Of a stretch of DNA of 64,000 nucleotides, positions 1-14,290 are shown in pieces; positions within the stretch are counted from its first letter, which is position 1; every line of letters starts with the position of its first letter. A model generated the notes under the pieces. That model searched no databases. It was not told the origin of the DNA and worked only from the letters and a program-made list of their open reading frames with translations. The DNA comes from Numida meleagris (taxonomy: Eukaryota; Chordata; Aves; Galliformes; Numididae), in the NCBI RefSeq assembly GCF_002078875.1, contig NC_034414.1, positions 26,384,637 through 26,448,636 on the forward strand, given 5' to 3'. The position numbers were made by a program, and so were the translations under genes.

Positions 1-3000
1 ATTAAGAAAGAACATCCAAATGGCTGCTACTACTTCTGCTTTGCAGACATGTGAAACTTGAATATATGTACAGTGACTGTGGTGTTAGGTGCTGTTGTTT
101 GTTCTGCTCCAGCCTGTGACTTGAAGGAGCAAAGTGGACTTGCCCCCCACATTTTTCCCAGTGGGAAACATTTCTTTATAGGAGGTGGCATTAAACACTA
201 AATACCAGTTCTGTTTGTTAACTCAGTTGCAGTTGGCTAATGTTTTTCTGCTGTTCTCTTTATCCTCTTATTCTCTTAAAAACAAACAGATTTATTTTGA
301 CTAAGACTCTTGTCTGTATTATCTTTTGTTTAATGTGACCTTTTGGAAAATAAAAGGCATGAGATTTGGGTGAAAAAGTAACATTATGGTTACTGACCAG
401 CAGGAGCTGTCTTACACAAGTCGCTTAGTTTTTTTAATTAAACAAATGGCAAAATGAGTTGGTGTTTTTAAGTAGTTGCTTTTTCTAATACTTAGAACAT
501 CAGGGCTGTTTTCTTGATGTTGGCTCGGGGTTTTTAAGTCTCAGCTGTGCTAGGAAGGTATGGTGGGAAGGGTAGGACACACCTGCTGCCCCGAGGAATG
601 GTTTTAGGATTGAGCTGTTGATTATCAGTGTGCTTCTCTGCTTCTCCAAATTTGTACAGCATTGCTCTATTTGGCTGCTGTTTATTCCCAGTTTGCCAGA
701 TGCACCTTCTCAGAGGCATTTTGTTTTACTTCACTAGCAGGGCAGGCTATTTCTTGTCATATTACTGAAATACAGACTTAGAGCAAAAACAGTAACTGGT
801 GGGTGATGCCTGCTTTTGATATGGAATAACTTTTCTTAGTATGGCTTATAAGCAGGCTCTGTCTTCTAATCCTGCAAGCCTTCTGGAATCAGTATCACAT
901 CACTTGAAATACAGAGAAGAAGAGTTTCTGCATTGTTTCATATGAAATAGAATTTAGACTTACTGTTAAACTACAGGAGGCAGAGGCTGACTCTGGGTAG
1001 AAAAATGCTCTTGCATAGCTTATGAAGAGAAGCTTTCATCTTCACCTATCAGAGAGATTAGTAAAATCTGCCATTCTTTTAGCTGTACAACCAAGGAAGA
1101 AGAAAGAAAAGAAGAATCTGAGCAAAAAGTAACCTGTTAGGTGCCAACTCTGAACAGGAGGGAAATACTGTCGGTGATGCTATTGTTAAGACGTATGGAA
1201 GACTTGTGTTTAGAGCTTGTATATCAGTCACTTTACTTTGCAAAATTCTAAATTAACAGAGATGCACTGTTCATATGTCCAGTGTACTAACTGGTGGAAA
1301 AACAGCAATCCTCTCACCTGCGCTTTTATCCTGTCACCTAAAAAAATCATTCAGGTCCTCCTTTTAAGCATTATCACCAGTATAAAACCCTACAGATAAA
1401 TTGGCCTATTGTAATGGTCACTGGTTTTCCAGTGACTCTGTACAGGCGTTTCTGCCACGAGAACTTAGCAAACAAAGGAGTACATACAGAGCGGCAACCC
1501 AGCTACCCCTTTTAACAGCATAAGAATGTGTAAACATTGAGCCAGATACATCGTTTTTATGGTCAGCTTTGACAAAGCACTATACTATACAAAAATACAG
1601 GACTAATTTTTTAATCTTTAGGGGGAAATAGGCCATTTGCATTGAAATATGATAAATCTGAGAGCTAACAGTAACTGCAAGCACGAGGGGATAATACAAG
1701 GAATGCCCTCATCACCAGTTACACACCATTAGAATAGTTACCTCAAAGCAAGGGATCTCATCTCATGCCTGTGCAGGAGTCTGATCGTGCTCAGGACAGC
1801 TGGATTTTAACAGGTTTCTTCTGAGGCATTGCTGAGAGAAGAATAGAAACAAAATTCTTAAAGAGGCCCAAAAGAACTGTCTAAAAAAGAAATGGTAGGA
1901 GAGGATGACAAATCCTGAAGCTCAGACAGGTGCGGTTCATTTGCAGTTACCACACAGGATTAACACCAGGGCTATGCCCTGGAGGAGATTCTTAGTTCCA
2001 AGTTTCCTTTATAAAAGGAGATGGTGTGGGTGACAGGTATCACTACCTTATTCATAAACTGCTGGCACCAAAACCAGAATAGAGTGAATTCTTCTAAATC
2101 TGATTTTTAAGCCTATGTTTTTATGAGCTTTCCTGTTAACCTCCTGGAAGCATTTATATTTCTCCTCCTCAGTGCAGATGGTCTGTCAAGCAGTATTTTC
2201 TGTAACTGACACGGGTATCCTTCATTTGTGTTTTGTTCTCGTACACGAAGCAGCCAGTTAATACTGCTGTGGTTGGGTTAGAAAAACGTTAGTGAATCAA
2301 AAGTTTACCTGGTCTTTATGGGCAGCCGTTTGAGCTTGTCCAGAGTGCAGTGGCCATTTCTTTCCTGCCCAACATTTTTTCAGTATTTCAATTCTTTCTT
2401 CAGTTGTTGATTCTTGATCTTCATTTACTCCAGCCTTTCTAGGGAAAGCTTGCTTGTGTGTACTACACAGCTGTATCATGTTTAAGTTTAAACGAGAGAA
2501 GGCTATGGTCCAGCTGCAGAGGAGTGCAGCAAGATTTTGAGAACAGCTAGTGCACTGCGTCTCCTACAGCCATGAAGATGGCAAAAAAAATGGTGCTTCA
2601 GAAATTAGATGAGCAGATCTCAGCACTGATCTCCCACGGTGTTTTTGTCCCAGCCTTGGATCTTTCTCACAGTCTGTCAATTGTACAGCCTAGGTATGCT
2701 GCAGCCAGGCAGAGACCACTCTCCCATTTTGGTTATGATCACTATTTATGTCATATTCTAAATAACTTAAGATACTGAGATACCTATCTCACCTCCAGTA
2801 CAGAGCGTGTAATTTTTTTTATTTTCAACTTCCAATTAATACAGCTGACTTTCTTTATGTGTCTTTTCTGTTACCACATGGTGGCTTTACTGGGAACACC
2901 AAGAGCACACGCCCTCCAGAAGCACAACAATACATTTCTGCCTGCTTTTAACAGAACAAGGGCAGAGCTGGCCTTTAATTTGCTTCACATACAGGGCATA

Positions 3001-3872
3001 GCAGTAGCAACGCCCAGAAAGAGATCCAGGGTATTTTCTCCAATTCTTCTAGACTTCCCTAGCAACCTTGTTGTGCTGTGCAAAGAGCAAGCAGTATTTT
3101 CCGGAGCATAGAAGGACTAAAGCATGCATGCATGTAGACCACAAATATTGTGATGACACTGTACTTTTATCTAGTTTTACTGGAAAGAGAAATGAAAGGA
3201 TCTTGGAGGGAACTGGAGCAACTGGTTAACACTGCATCTCCACATAGGACAAACTGTCCAGATTCAATAACAACTTTGGAAATGTTTTTGTTAGCTGCAG
3301 CTAAATTGTATTGCACAGAGAATGAGACTTCACAAGAGGCTGTAAAAGCTTGGAGTGACAATGTCCAGACAGCTGGGCAAATAAATTTATTATGGTGGCC
3401 TCTGGCTAAATAAGAAATTACAATTCTGTTTAAGAATCAATAAATAAGTGTAGCTGGCTTGCTACATGAACAAGGCTGGGATCCACCATATCATTACCAA
3501 ATTGATCTGATCTGCCATGGCAATCATTTATTGTTAGAGTGAATGTGGAGAGGATGGATAAAGAACAAGAGCAAATAGAGAGGGAGGTCTTTGAGGAGAA
3601 GGGTTGAGTTGTTCCTAATGTTACTTATTACACAGTACATTAATGTACTAAATCAGTAGAACTCCCATTGACCTAATCACTCTTGCAGTATGAGCATCCA
3701 ACTTCTTTTGTGGTAGTACCAACTGACACTTGCTTTTTGTTTTCTCAGAAAACACAGTCAAAGCTTTTCACCATCTAATGCACACCAATAAAAAAAATTG
3801 AAAAAAATCAGCTTTATACAGTATACTTTAAACAGTAAAATCACCATACAAACACAGTCAAGGATTGAATTT
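1..3872. other. intergenic flank downstream of TTBK2
   Basis: No recognised gene. Open frames are short and none resembles a known protein. The stretch is AT-rich with no CpG island, so no housekeeping-type promoter is evident. A plus-strand AATAAA at 349-354 could end a converging gene, but nothing coding precedes it in the window. One exon-like segment at 2309-2438 is listed separately. Confidence 0.5.
2309..2438 (-). other. exon-like open segment, unrecognised
   Basis: A 130-nt minus-strand stretch flanked by TTTCCCTAG|A and CAG|GTAAAC, splice-like at both ends. It is open in one frame for 43 codons (KAGVNEDQESTTEERIEILK, then a stretch ending AAHKDQ) and hydrophilic in a way ordinary AT-rich spacer rarely is. 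I do not recognise the product. It could be an exon of a neighbouring minus-strand gene or lncRNA, or chance. Confidence 0.2.
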
Positions 3873-3891
3873 TTGCATGCTGAATGAATAT

Positions 3892-3897
3892 TTTATT
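3892..3897 (-). terminator. TTBK2: poly(A) signal AATAAA, probable distal end of TTBK2
   Basis: On the minus strand the sequence reads GTTATAAATAAAATATTCATTC. AATAAA is followed within about 20 nt by a CA-type cleavage context near 3873-3876 (ATTCAGCATGC). The upstream 100 nt are U-rich with several UGUA-type elements (TGTACAAT, TGTACCAT), which are typical of CFIm binding near strong poly(A) sites. Confidence 0.6.
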
Positions 3898-4428
3898 TAT
3901 AACCAGTTTATAAAAATAAAATACAAAATAATTTGAAAACAAAACTTAAAACATTGTACAAAGCCTTGATATGGTACAAATGAGAAAATAAATAATTACA
4001 CCTTTATGTACAAATGACCACTACAAGCGCATCAACTTTTATGTTCTTGGGTGCCTGAGCAAACTTAAAAGAAAAGAATGGCTTAGAAGATTTCCAAGGA
4101 GGGGAAAGGGAACTGCAATTACTGAGCAAGAGAATTTTGAAGGACTCAACATTTGTCTTCTTCAGTGGTAACAAACAACCTCAGAATTGCTTTGCACTTA
4201 ATTTAATCATGATGCAGATTGAGTACTTAATTCCTTATGGAGTGACAACACTGTATTTTTAGCTAATATACCAATTTCATTCTTTGTGGAATTGCCCATA
4301 AGTTTTAGATTAGCAGCCATTGGTTTGCAGCTTCAAAAAGTCAGTACTTGTCTGAAGGCATTGCTGGTGATTTCCATAATTTAGCAGTTTGGATATTCAT
4401 AGGAAAGCATTTGAAAATTGACACGTGT

Positions 4429-4462
4429 TCTCTCTCTCTCTCGCTCGCTCGCTCTCTCTTTC
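4429..4462. repeat. CT/CG-interrupted pyrimidine microsatellite
   Basis: A run of CT dinucleotides interrupted by three CTCG units, followed by more CT. It lies inside the TTBK2 3'UTR, where on the transcript it is a GA-rich purine tract. Confidence 0.85.
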
Positions 4463-6490
4463 ATACACACTGCAACTCATCTCTGGGTTGATTCTACAGA
4501 AAATCCGTTAGAAGTTCAAGAATAATTTCTAGTGTTGCATTCCAACCTAAGAAAGCAGAAGACGCAGAGAAGGCTGCTGGGCAATCATTCCAGATGTCCA
4601 GTCATACCAGAGAGAAGGAAAAGAAGTGAAATGGCCCAAAATCCTTTACCGCACTTTGTGTCAAACCTTTATAACCTTGCCTGCCACAATGCAGATAAGG
4701 ACTCGAAAGAATCTGAAGCCATGCAGACCAAGCTGGTCAACGTTACGTACCTTTGGGAGCAAGCTGGCCTGCTGCTACTATAGCTCCCTTATGTAAAAGT
4801 TAGGTCACAGATCAAGTGATCTCAAAATGAAACAAACATCTGTAACCAATTAAAACTAGTTGAATTCCCACAGCCAGTTGGGGACCATCAGAACCCTGTA
4901 TGAGTAGCCCACCTACAGTATTGTTTTTAGAAGAAACAGTGGACTCAGTACTCTTGGCCAAAGCTGACTCACAGCAGTAATTCTTAAAGAAAAGGAGGGA
5001 TCAAAAACCAGGTCATGTCATAGTCTTAACTAAAAATATGCATTTTTCCAATTTAAAATACAGTAACTGCAAATGCAACACTTACAGAGTGAATTTATTC
5101 TTCAGTCCCTAAGCAGGAAAAAAAAGCTAAATAAAACAAGGCTCTGTTTTAATGAAAGTTTCACTTCCACAAGAACAGAAAGGATCCAAGTTATTTATGT
5201 GGACTGGGGAGAAACAGGAGGAAAACACGGGCTAACATTTGCACTATAAAAAAAAAAGGCATTGCTCAACACTTCGAGCAGAAACTTCAAATCCACATTC
5301 ATTATTTGTACGTACAATTTTGTGCGTTTAAATTTTGCATTGCATTAGTGGGAATCCTGACATACTTAAAACCAGAGAGAACGTCACCCAACATTTTGGC
5401 ACCTAAATTAACAAGTCATCTGGACCTCTCCTGTGGTAAGGAAGGAGCAAGATACACAGGCCTTGTTGCAGAGCACTGCAATTAAATTCCTGTTCTCTGA
5501 AAGACAATTTCTCTATCTCAGTGGTAGAGAAAACCAGTCAGTCGACCCTAGAAGCTGTGGGTATTCCCTGCAGCCCAGGTTCAGCTTCCCTGCTGGGCTT
5601 TGCAGGTCTGAATTTGCTTTGTGCTAATTTGTTGTGTCAGCCACATGGTTGTTTCTGAGTATAACAATGAAGAAATCTCCCAAAAGGAAAATACATAACT
5701 CCTGTAGACAGCCCACATAAATGCCAACCATTGTAGAAAGTTAGAAATTAGGGAAAAGTAGTGTCTATTATCCCACAAAAGTATAAAGTTCTTGAGGTGC
5801 TGTCACTTCCTGTTAAGAGAGGATGTGTTACCAGCAACGGAGAGTAAAAACAGCCTACATGCTAAATCCCGAAAGGCTGGAACAATTGCCAAGTTAATAC
5901 ATTAGACTTTAAAAGAATACATTCCTCTTCAATTCTTCCTTAAATGCAAAAAAACAAACACTCAGAGGTTACTGTTAAAAATCTGATTACTTAAACCACC
6001 ATCGAATGAGGCTTGTTGCTACTGTGATTAAATAAACTTTTCAGCATTTTACAATATCTCAAGATAATTCCAGGTAGTTATTATAGAATCTAGGCTGAGT
6101 TTTATAACATTTCTCTTTTACAAATGTTACATGTAGGGGAGAGGAAGACTGGCTTCAAGTGGACAGCTGAGGTATCCTTGTATGAGGTGCGTGTGTTTAC
6201 GTGGTTGCACATACTAGCTAAGAACAGCATGACCCACGCCTACAAACTGCATGGAGTCAAAACACCGAACCTCGCTTCCTTTTACCAAAGTTACCAGTTA
6301 CTGCAAATTGTGAACAAGACATTTAAGCCAAATCAAAACAGCAAACAAAATCCTTCAGTTCGCTGCCTACTTGGTTTGCTAAAAAAGTTGAATAAAAATA
6401 TTCTTTACTATTCTGCCAGCTGCAGATATGAATGAGCATCCAAAGCTTTCAACAGTTAAAGATGGGAATCATGGATAATTGTCAAAAGTT

Positions 6491-6496
6491 TTTATT
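6491..6496 (-). terminator. possible proximal poly(A) signal AATAAA in TTBK2 3'UTR
   Basis: The minus strand reads CTGTACAAATAAAAACTTTTG. It is a canonical hexamer with a UGUA element just upstream, so an alternative end of the 3'UTR about 5 kb after the stop is plausible. AATAAA is common by chance in AT-rich DNA; transcript 3' ends would decide. Confidence 0.25.
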
Positions 6497-7246
6497 TGTA
6501 CAGCTGATGGTTCTCTAACAACTCTTTAGGGTAGAAAAGCATATAGAGAATGTGCTGTATGGGATCACAGCGTTAAACAAGACACCTGAGAACCCTCTTT
6601 CTCTGGCCCTGAACCTGAACCCTCTGTTCAACTGGCATTGAACAGACAGGCACGACTCTCACCACCTCGCAGGATCATCCCTGCATAAAAAAAAACTATT
6701 AGTATATTCCACGAATTAGTATTGAGTTCACTAGCGAGTCTGAGCTCCCTTCTATTCTCTTGTTTCTTTCTCAAAGATTCAATTCCTCTCTCATTTTTAA
6801 TATACATACAAAAATTGGAGGCAAGTATTCCTGGTTTGCAACTAGACCTTTTTAAAACATTGAAATAATCATCTTGTTAGCAGAATTTCTGCCTCATAGT
6901 GTTCTACAGAAATCTCTATTTCACTATGGAAAAATTCTGTTTACAGGAAAGTCCACACTGCACGACTGGCATTGCCTACATTCTCGTCAAAGAGAAAAAC
7001 AATACATTTTTAGGAGCACTGCAATCAACCATTGCATAAATGTTACTGCGATAAGAAAGACTTACGGGAGTTTTGCCAAAACAGGACTGCAGGATCAGGC
7101 CTTGTAAAATGGAAGAGAATCAGCATTAGGGTGTAGCAAAATTATGGCAGACAAAGCAGAGATCAGACCAAGTCAAAGCACCACAGACCTCAGCTCACTC
7201 TGGTAAATGAATTTAAGTAAACAGGACGCAATAGCTGAGACTGTTG

Positions 7247-7372
7247 CTACTTACATACACACATAAGCATGTGTGTGTATGTATATAAATATGTTTCTAT
7301 ATAGTATACAGTATCTAGGTAAGTGTGTAGATTCACACATGTACAAATATATATAAATATATATTTTAAAAA
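7247..7372. repeat. TG/TA simple-repeat region
   Basis: Alternating purine-pyrimidine sequence with ACACAC, TGTGTGTGTATGTATAT and ATATATATAAATATATAT segments. The short open frame across it is a by-product of the repeat. Confidence 0.8.
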
Positions 7373-8772
7373 ATCAAAATTCTGTGTTTTGCCAGCAATA
7401 ATCAATGCCATAATAATTATAAATTCTAAGTGGTAGAGCTCTTGCAAGTCTTTTTCAGATGAAAAAATCTCTGAAATACACAGCACCAGACCCTTCCTTT
7501 TATACTAAGACCGTTTAGTGAGGTATGATAGAAAACCTGATCTCAAACATGCAGCCTTCAAGGCAAGAATATGTCCAGATTTTCCAAGTTACAGCCAGTG
7601 GCTATAACTCCCCAGAGGTCTGCGTCTCCTGAATAACTGGACATACTAGCAATTAAAACCTCATATTGCTCCTACCTTTGAGCAATGAAATTGTTTATGC
7701 TTACTGATCCTCCTCATATAGATAGGTGCCTAGCATCATATGACTTGCCAGTGTTGTTATACCGTATGACACCTCCTATTACTTTTAATAGGGTTTTACT
7801 TAGCAATTAGGATTTGCAATTAATAACAAATTTTGTTGATATTAGTATTGATTTTCGAGGCCGTCACTCAAATTCATTGTATCATGCAAAACTGTAGGAC
7901 AAAAGTTTTTGTGACATGTCCAATCTTTTCAAGTTCTATTTTATTTTACAGGCTTCCTGCCTCGATTTCTCTAAAAATGCTCTTAAGTGCTGGAGGACAC
8001 AGCACAGGAAACACCATGAAGAGGAAATGCACATGCAGCATCTGCAACCAGAGCATGCCATGGTTCCATTGCACCGCACTCAAAGAAATGGACGCTTGAA
8101 GAGCATAAAGCCACAGCTCCTTGAATTACATTGTTTTCCAGCTAAAAATTACTGTACAAGCTGCTGAATGCTTAAGCAAAATGACTACGGCTGTTGTATT
8201 CTCTATCATATAATCTTCCCATTCCTGAAAACTTGTTGCAGATACCCTCCATAGACCCTTTATTCCCCCTCTCTGCACAAGGGCCACACACATACATTGG
8301 TGGTTTTATGCAAGTCAGTTGCATATGCAAGCGTTGGAGCTTACAGAGCTCATGGTGATTAAACAGACCCCCTAGAAACATTACAGTAACAAATATATAG
8401 ATGAGTTGAACAGCTGACCATTATCTAACTACATTAACCAGTTGCTACATTAGTCTATAGTATGCAATTCTGTACTTTTTTGGCAGAAGGCAACAAGCAA
8501 TAAAAATTTCTAAAGGAGCAGGTATTTCAAGTCATATTATTCATAACCACTCCCGTGTTTGTATTTCCATGATTTTCTCACTAGCTCCTGTGGAATCCAC
8601 AGCAAGAAGCATTCAGTGATATAGAGGCCTTTTACCTCATACTACACTGAAAGAAGCCTCAATCATCAATCATGATTGATCTCTTATCCTATTTTGGCAT
8701 AGTTTACTACTGTTACATTGGCAACTAGTTCAAGTATAGGTGAATTTCTACAACATTGGTTTATTTTATACA

Positions 8773-8840
8773 GAATCATAGAATGCTTTGGGTTGGAAGG
8801 GACGTTTAAAGATCAACTAGTCTAACCGCCCTGCCATACA
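8773..8840 (-). mobile_element. CR1 LINE 3'-tail fragment
   Basis: The plus strand has AGAATCATAGAATGCTTTGG and continues GTTGGAAGGGACGTTTAAAG, the complement of the CR1 3' end, whose sense tail ends in ATTCTATG repeats. About 65 bp only, 5'-truncated. The 3' end faces low coordinates, so it lies in the same sense as TTBK2, inside the 3'UTR. Confidence 0.85.
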
Positions 8841-10534
8841 TAGTAAAGTGCAGTAATGGACAAGTCTGTATTTTTGGGAACAGCACAAAAAATCCTTAGG
8901 TGCTAATATTGTTTCTCATCTGTAAAGCAATTACTTGTTCCTGGATTCTGTTGTACTAGGGAGAAAATACAAACACCTCAACTTCAGCATTTCAGGGGAG
9001 CACACAAAGTTGGTACCAATTAAAACTGACCCTATTAATGTATGAATTAGCTCAAAGGACCTTAACAAAATGGGAAATAAGGGAGAGTGAAAGGGAAAAA
9101 AACCATAGGCTGCCATACCAAATTAACAAATAATTCCAGCAGTGCCCAAAGTAGAAATATCACAAATGGGGACCAATATTATCTTTTTTTTTTTTTTTTA
9201 AATATATATCATGAGGAAAAGCAGGAAGGAAAGATGGAATTTGTTGTTGTCACATTCATCTATCAGGTATTCATTGACTGCCACTGTACCTATATCATGA
9301 ATATTCGTAACAATTAAGAACATACATTATAAAATAAAAATGAATAATCAATAAGCCCTATTTGTAATAAGAAATAAAAATACCTTTCAGTGTCTGATCC
9401 TGTTCATATGCAAATGCACACACAATTCTAAAGAAAGACAGAAAGCTGCAAGACGAAACATTGGCTGGTTGAGAAATCAGCAGTCCTTCAATCTTGTTCC
9501 AAGGTATAAAGGTTATTAGACTTAGTGCATTCCAGATTTTTTTTTTTTTTCTGGGAAATAAGAGATCTAATGCCAAGAGTATGCAGGAACTAACAGAGGG
9601 AACTGCATTATATGTGGTCCATAAATTACAAGTGAAAAATGAGAAAGTGAATTTATAATAAGCATATACATATATGTATATATAAATATTTATATTATAT
9701 AATTTACCATGAGGACATGCAATTATTGGTATAGCACCTATTATACAATATAATACAAAGGAATAAGACTTTCCAATGGTACAGTTTTTTCAGAAAAAGC
9801 AGGTATACCCTACCTATTGCATTCATCTGTAGTGATTGAAACCTGAATGAAATTAAGGTTCCACACTGTGCTACATTACGTATGAGAAACAATATACATA
9901 TTAACAGTAAGAAAAAGAAAAATCAACATAGTCTGACAGAGCAAGTGAAATTCAGTGCAGCTCCGGGCAGCTTTAATGCAGCATTAGAATGTGTTAGCTC
10001 AGAGACAAAATATTCCCTTTTAATCCAAAGGTATTCATTTGGCAGAGGTTAAATAAAAAAGCACAGATGCTGGCTGGAGAGGCATATGACTACAGCAAGC
10101 AGATCAGCAACTGATAAGTCTCCTACACATCCAGCATCTCCACAACAGTTGTAACCAAGGAGAGCTGGCTGCATCTTTTTTAGAATTGCATTCATGCTTG
10201 TTACTATTCTCAGTGAGTATTCTCTTCTGAATGTAGCAAAAAGTGCTGTATCACAATGTTCTCTACAGAGATCCTGTAGAGCACAAGAGATTATTAACTA
10301 ACTACTAAAAAAAAGTCAGAAAATTAGACACCATGGACTTCACTGGCAGATAAGAAAGCTTGGCTATCAAAGAATGATTTAGGAAGAAGAATAACAAAAA
10401 ACCCAACACCAAAAACATCTCAGATTGCTTTTTATGTATTCTGTTCTAATGACTCTTACCCAGATTTTGTAACGTATTGACTGTATTTCTGTCACCTGAA
10501 TCCTCCCAAGGAGTTTATCTTTCATGTTTTAATT

Positions 10535-10550
10535 AAAATAAATAAATAAT
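10535..10550 (-). promoter_or_regulatory. AU-rich element candidate in TTBK2 3'UTR
   Basis: The minus strand reads ATTATTTATTTATTTT, overlapping AUUUA pentamers in a U-rich context about 1 kb after the stop codon. Such class II-like AREs can bind mRNA decay or stability factors. Function here is inferred from the motif alone. Confidence 0.35.
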
Positions 10551-11571
10551 CTTGGTTGTAACCATTTCTTCACTGTAAGATCAGTGATTTCGGTGATCTG
10601 TACGTAACAAAAAACAAAAGCCAGCAGTAACAAGGATTCTTTTTTGCATTTTGGTTCAGGAAAAATCAGGCACTCCTTTTCTAACATTCATTGCAATCTA
10701 TTGCAAATCTGCAACATTCAGTGAACTGCAGACTTCTTTCTCTCTTCTCCTAGATGGGGATGCTCTTCCAAATTCTACCTAATGAGGTAGAACTCCCTAT
10801 GATTCCCAAAGAAGTGTATGATATGGAGCAAAGAATTAGCTTATTGGATCCTAATTAGTACTAAACAAATTTCTACAGAATATCACTACAAAAACATCTT
10901 AGAAAGTGTTAATATTCATATTTAAAATGTCACCAGAGTAGAGAAGGGGCAAGATATATGATACTTCTCATAAGCAAATCTGTACTATGGTAGATAGAGG
11001 ACAAGATGACCACTAAGTGACTCAGATGAGTGAAACTCAAAATGAAAGAGACTGATAAGGTAGAATTACCATTGTCTTATGAACTGTGTGCTTTTTTAAA
11101 ATTGCAGAGACATGCTTGAGCAGTACTTATTTCTCAAGTGGTGATGTTGTTTTGGGAGTAATGATTTTGGTTTTCTTAAATAATTCTTGAGACAAGCCTT
11201 GAATAATTAGGCCAAATCTTCTAGTTAGGTAAACTGAAAACACTGAAATAAATACCCTTTTAAAACACTCACCTTGGAGATATTTTTGACTTTAAATACA
11301 TTGCACCTCTTTGACTACCTAGTCATTCTTTTCCTGGCCTCTACCTCTCCCCACCCCAGATCTGCTTGCTGCCTGCTCTTACACAATGCCTGACCACTCA
11401 TTTACAAAGTATGCTTTCTCATGAATAGTTTATGAAGCTAACGTTCTTTAAAAGCGCAGATTCAACACTTTTTTTAATATACTTTTTTGATTATTTTTTT
11501 AAATACACAGTACACAGACACAACATGCATCAGACTTAGGAGGTGGATTTATACCTGTCAAGGCCCAGTTC

Positions 11572-13022
<1,451 letters not shown>

Positions 13023-14290
13023 CTAGCTTCTACCCCAGGCCTAGTGGGTGGTTTTCCTGGTGGTGGCCGAGGAAAGAACTGAGTTGAACTTGAACCGTTG
13101 ACTTGATCAGTGGTAGCCCAGGACACTGGTCTGGGTATCTTGCTTTTTCTGGACTGAGGGCTGCTTGGAGATAAAGAACTATCTTCCGTCTGCTTGCTGA
13201 AATGAGAGTCCAGTGTCAATTTAGAAAATGAGGATAATACATCATCCTCAGAAAATGGTACTGGAGCAACAGACATTTTTTCATCCAGTGACTTATCAGA
13301 GGCACTTGAGAGGTCACCAAGAAAAGATTTGAGCTGTCTCTTTTCCACAAGTAGTCTGACCAAGTCTGTCTGATGGGCCTTTTTTAAAAGAAGCTTTTCC
13401 TTTGCTGAAACAGGAGAAGAGGATTCTGATGTTGAGTCTATCTCTTGTGCTAAAACTGGGATCCGGCTCTGCCTGAATACAAAAGGAGATTTAACTAAAT
13501 CCTTCTTAGATCGATGAGAATTCTCATTTGCTGAAATGCAGTGGAATAACTCTCCGTTTCTGGGAGCATTTTTCTCTTTCTTGTCCTCCTGGTGCAAAAA
13601 AGTAGTAAGGGCCACTTGGTGGCATTGCAAGTCTTGGACACGGACTTTTTCCTTATTAGAATGAAAACCATTTTCCTGAACTGGTGCTATTTTGCTTGCT
13701 TGTCTATTAGCATGTGAGTTGATACATCTTGAGGGAGAAAATTCTGGTGTTTCAGGTGCTGTTGAATTCAGAACTTCATCTTGATTTGGCACCAAGCAGA
13801 GAGGCCTAGGCTTTGATTCTTCGGCAGCGTCAGTATGAGTTAGAGGTTCTTCATCTGCAGATTTAGAGCTTCCTGGCAAAGAATTCTGTTCTTTGCTCAG
13901 CATAACAACAGCATCCTCAGAAACCACTGGAAGCAGTTCTTCCTCAGTCTCTACAGGAAGCTTTTCAAGTTCCTTCTCTTCCTGTCTCCCACTGTGTTTT
14001 TCAGGGAGGTCCTTTTGGCCACTGCTCAGGATACTGGCACATTCTTTGACATGTCCTTCCCTTTCAAGCACTTCTTGGCTGATATGAAGTACCATTTCTG
14101 GTCTGCTGGCACTAACTGGAAGTGCATCTTCTGTCACAACCAAACCTGGCAAAGTTTCCCTTGGAGACAAAAGTTCTACTGTTTGTTCTATGGACTGGGC
14201 ATCCTGCTCTCTTTTCTCCAGCTGGTGGCCATAACGAAAGCTCTCTGAAGCGGACTGTGTGGATGCCACTGAAGGCCTGGGTATTGTTAC
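13023..14290 (-). CDS. TTBK2: TTBK2 coding exon w12 (large disordered exon with SxIP motifs)
   Basis: The largest exon, 1268 nt: phase 0 start (TTTCAG|GTA, VTIPRPSVASTQS) and two bases of Arg before the donor AG|GTAATA. The first two thirds are fast evolving, acidic and Ser-rich. The last third is close to human, with FLHQEDKKEK, NGELFHC, SSPVSAKEKLLLKKA, LLVEKRQLKSFLGDLSSASD and SQFFPRPPPGKPPTRPGVEA-like blocks. Two SxIP-type EB1-binding motifs are present: SRIP at 13457-13468 and SKIPRPVSW, whose SKIP core is 13133-13144. This region is known in human TTBK2 to let the kinase ride microtubule plus ends. Confidence 0.96.

Larger units (their letters stand above)
3873..11571 (-). other. TTBK2: TTBK2 3'UTR, about 7.7 kb
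   Basis: From the stop at 11572 down to the poly(A) signal at 3892-3897 I see no splice-supported coding exon on the minus strand and no convincing open frame. It is AT-rich, with T- and A-rich runs, simple TG/TA tracts (about 7250-7370 and 9660-9705), a CT tract and a short CR1 tail. The assignment as one continuous 3'UTR rests on the absence of any other gene and on the good terminal poly(A) signal. A shorter isoform ending near 6490 is possible. Confidence 0.6.

Noticed and set aside
349..354. Plus-strand AATAAA that could end a converging gene
   Set aside because: No coding sequence or UTR feature upstream of it can be seen in the window, and a lone hexamer is weak evidence.
6124..6435. 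Plus-strand open frame of 103 aa
   Set aside because: No recognisable domain, no splice or promoter support, and it is antisense within the TTBK2 3'UTR.
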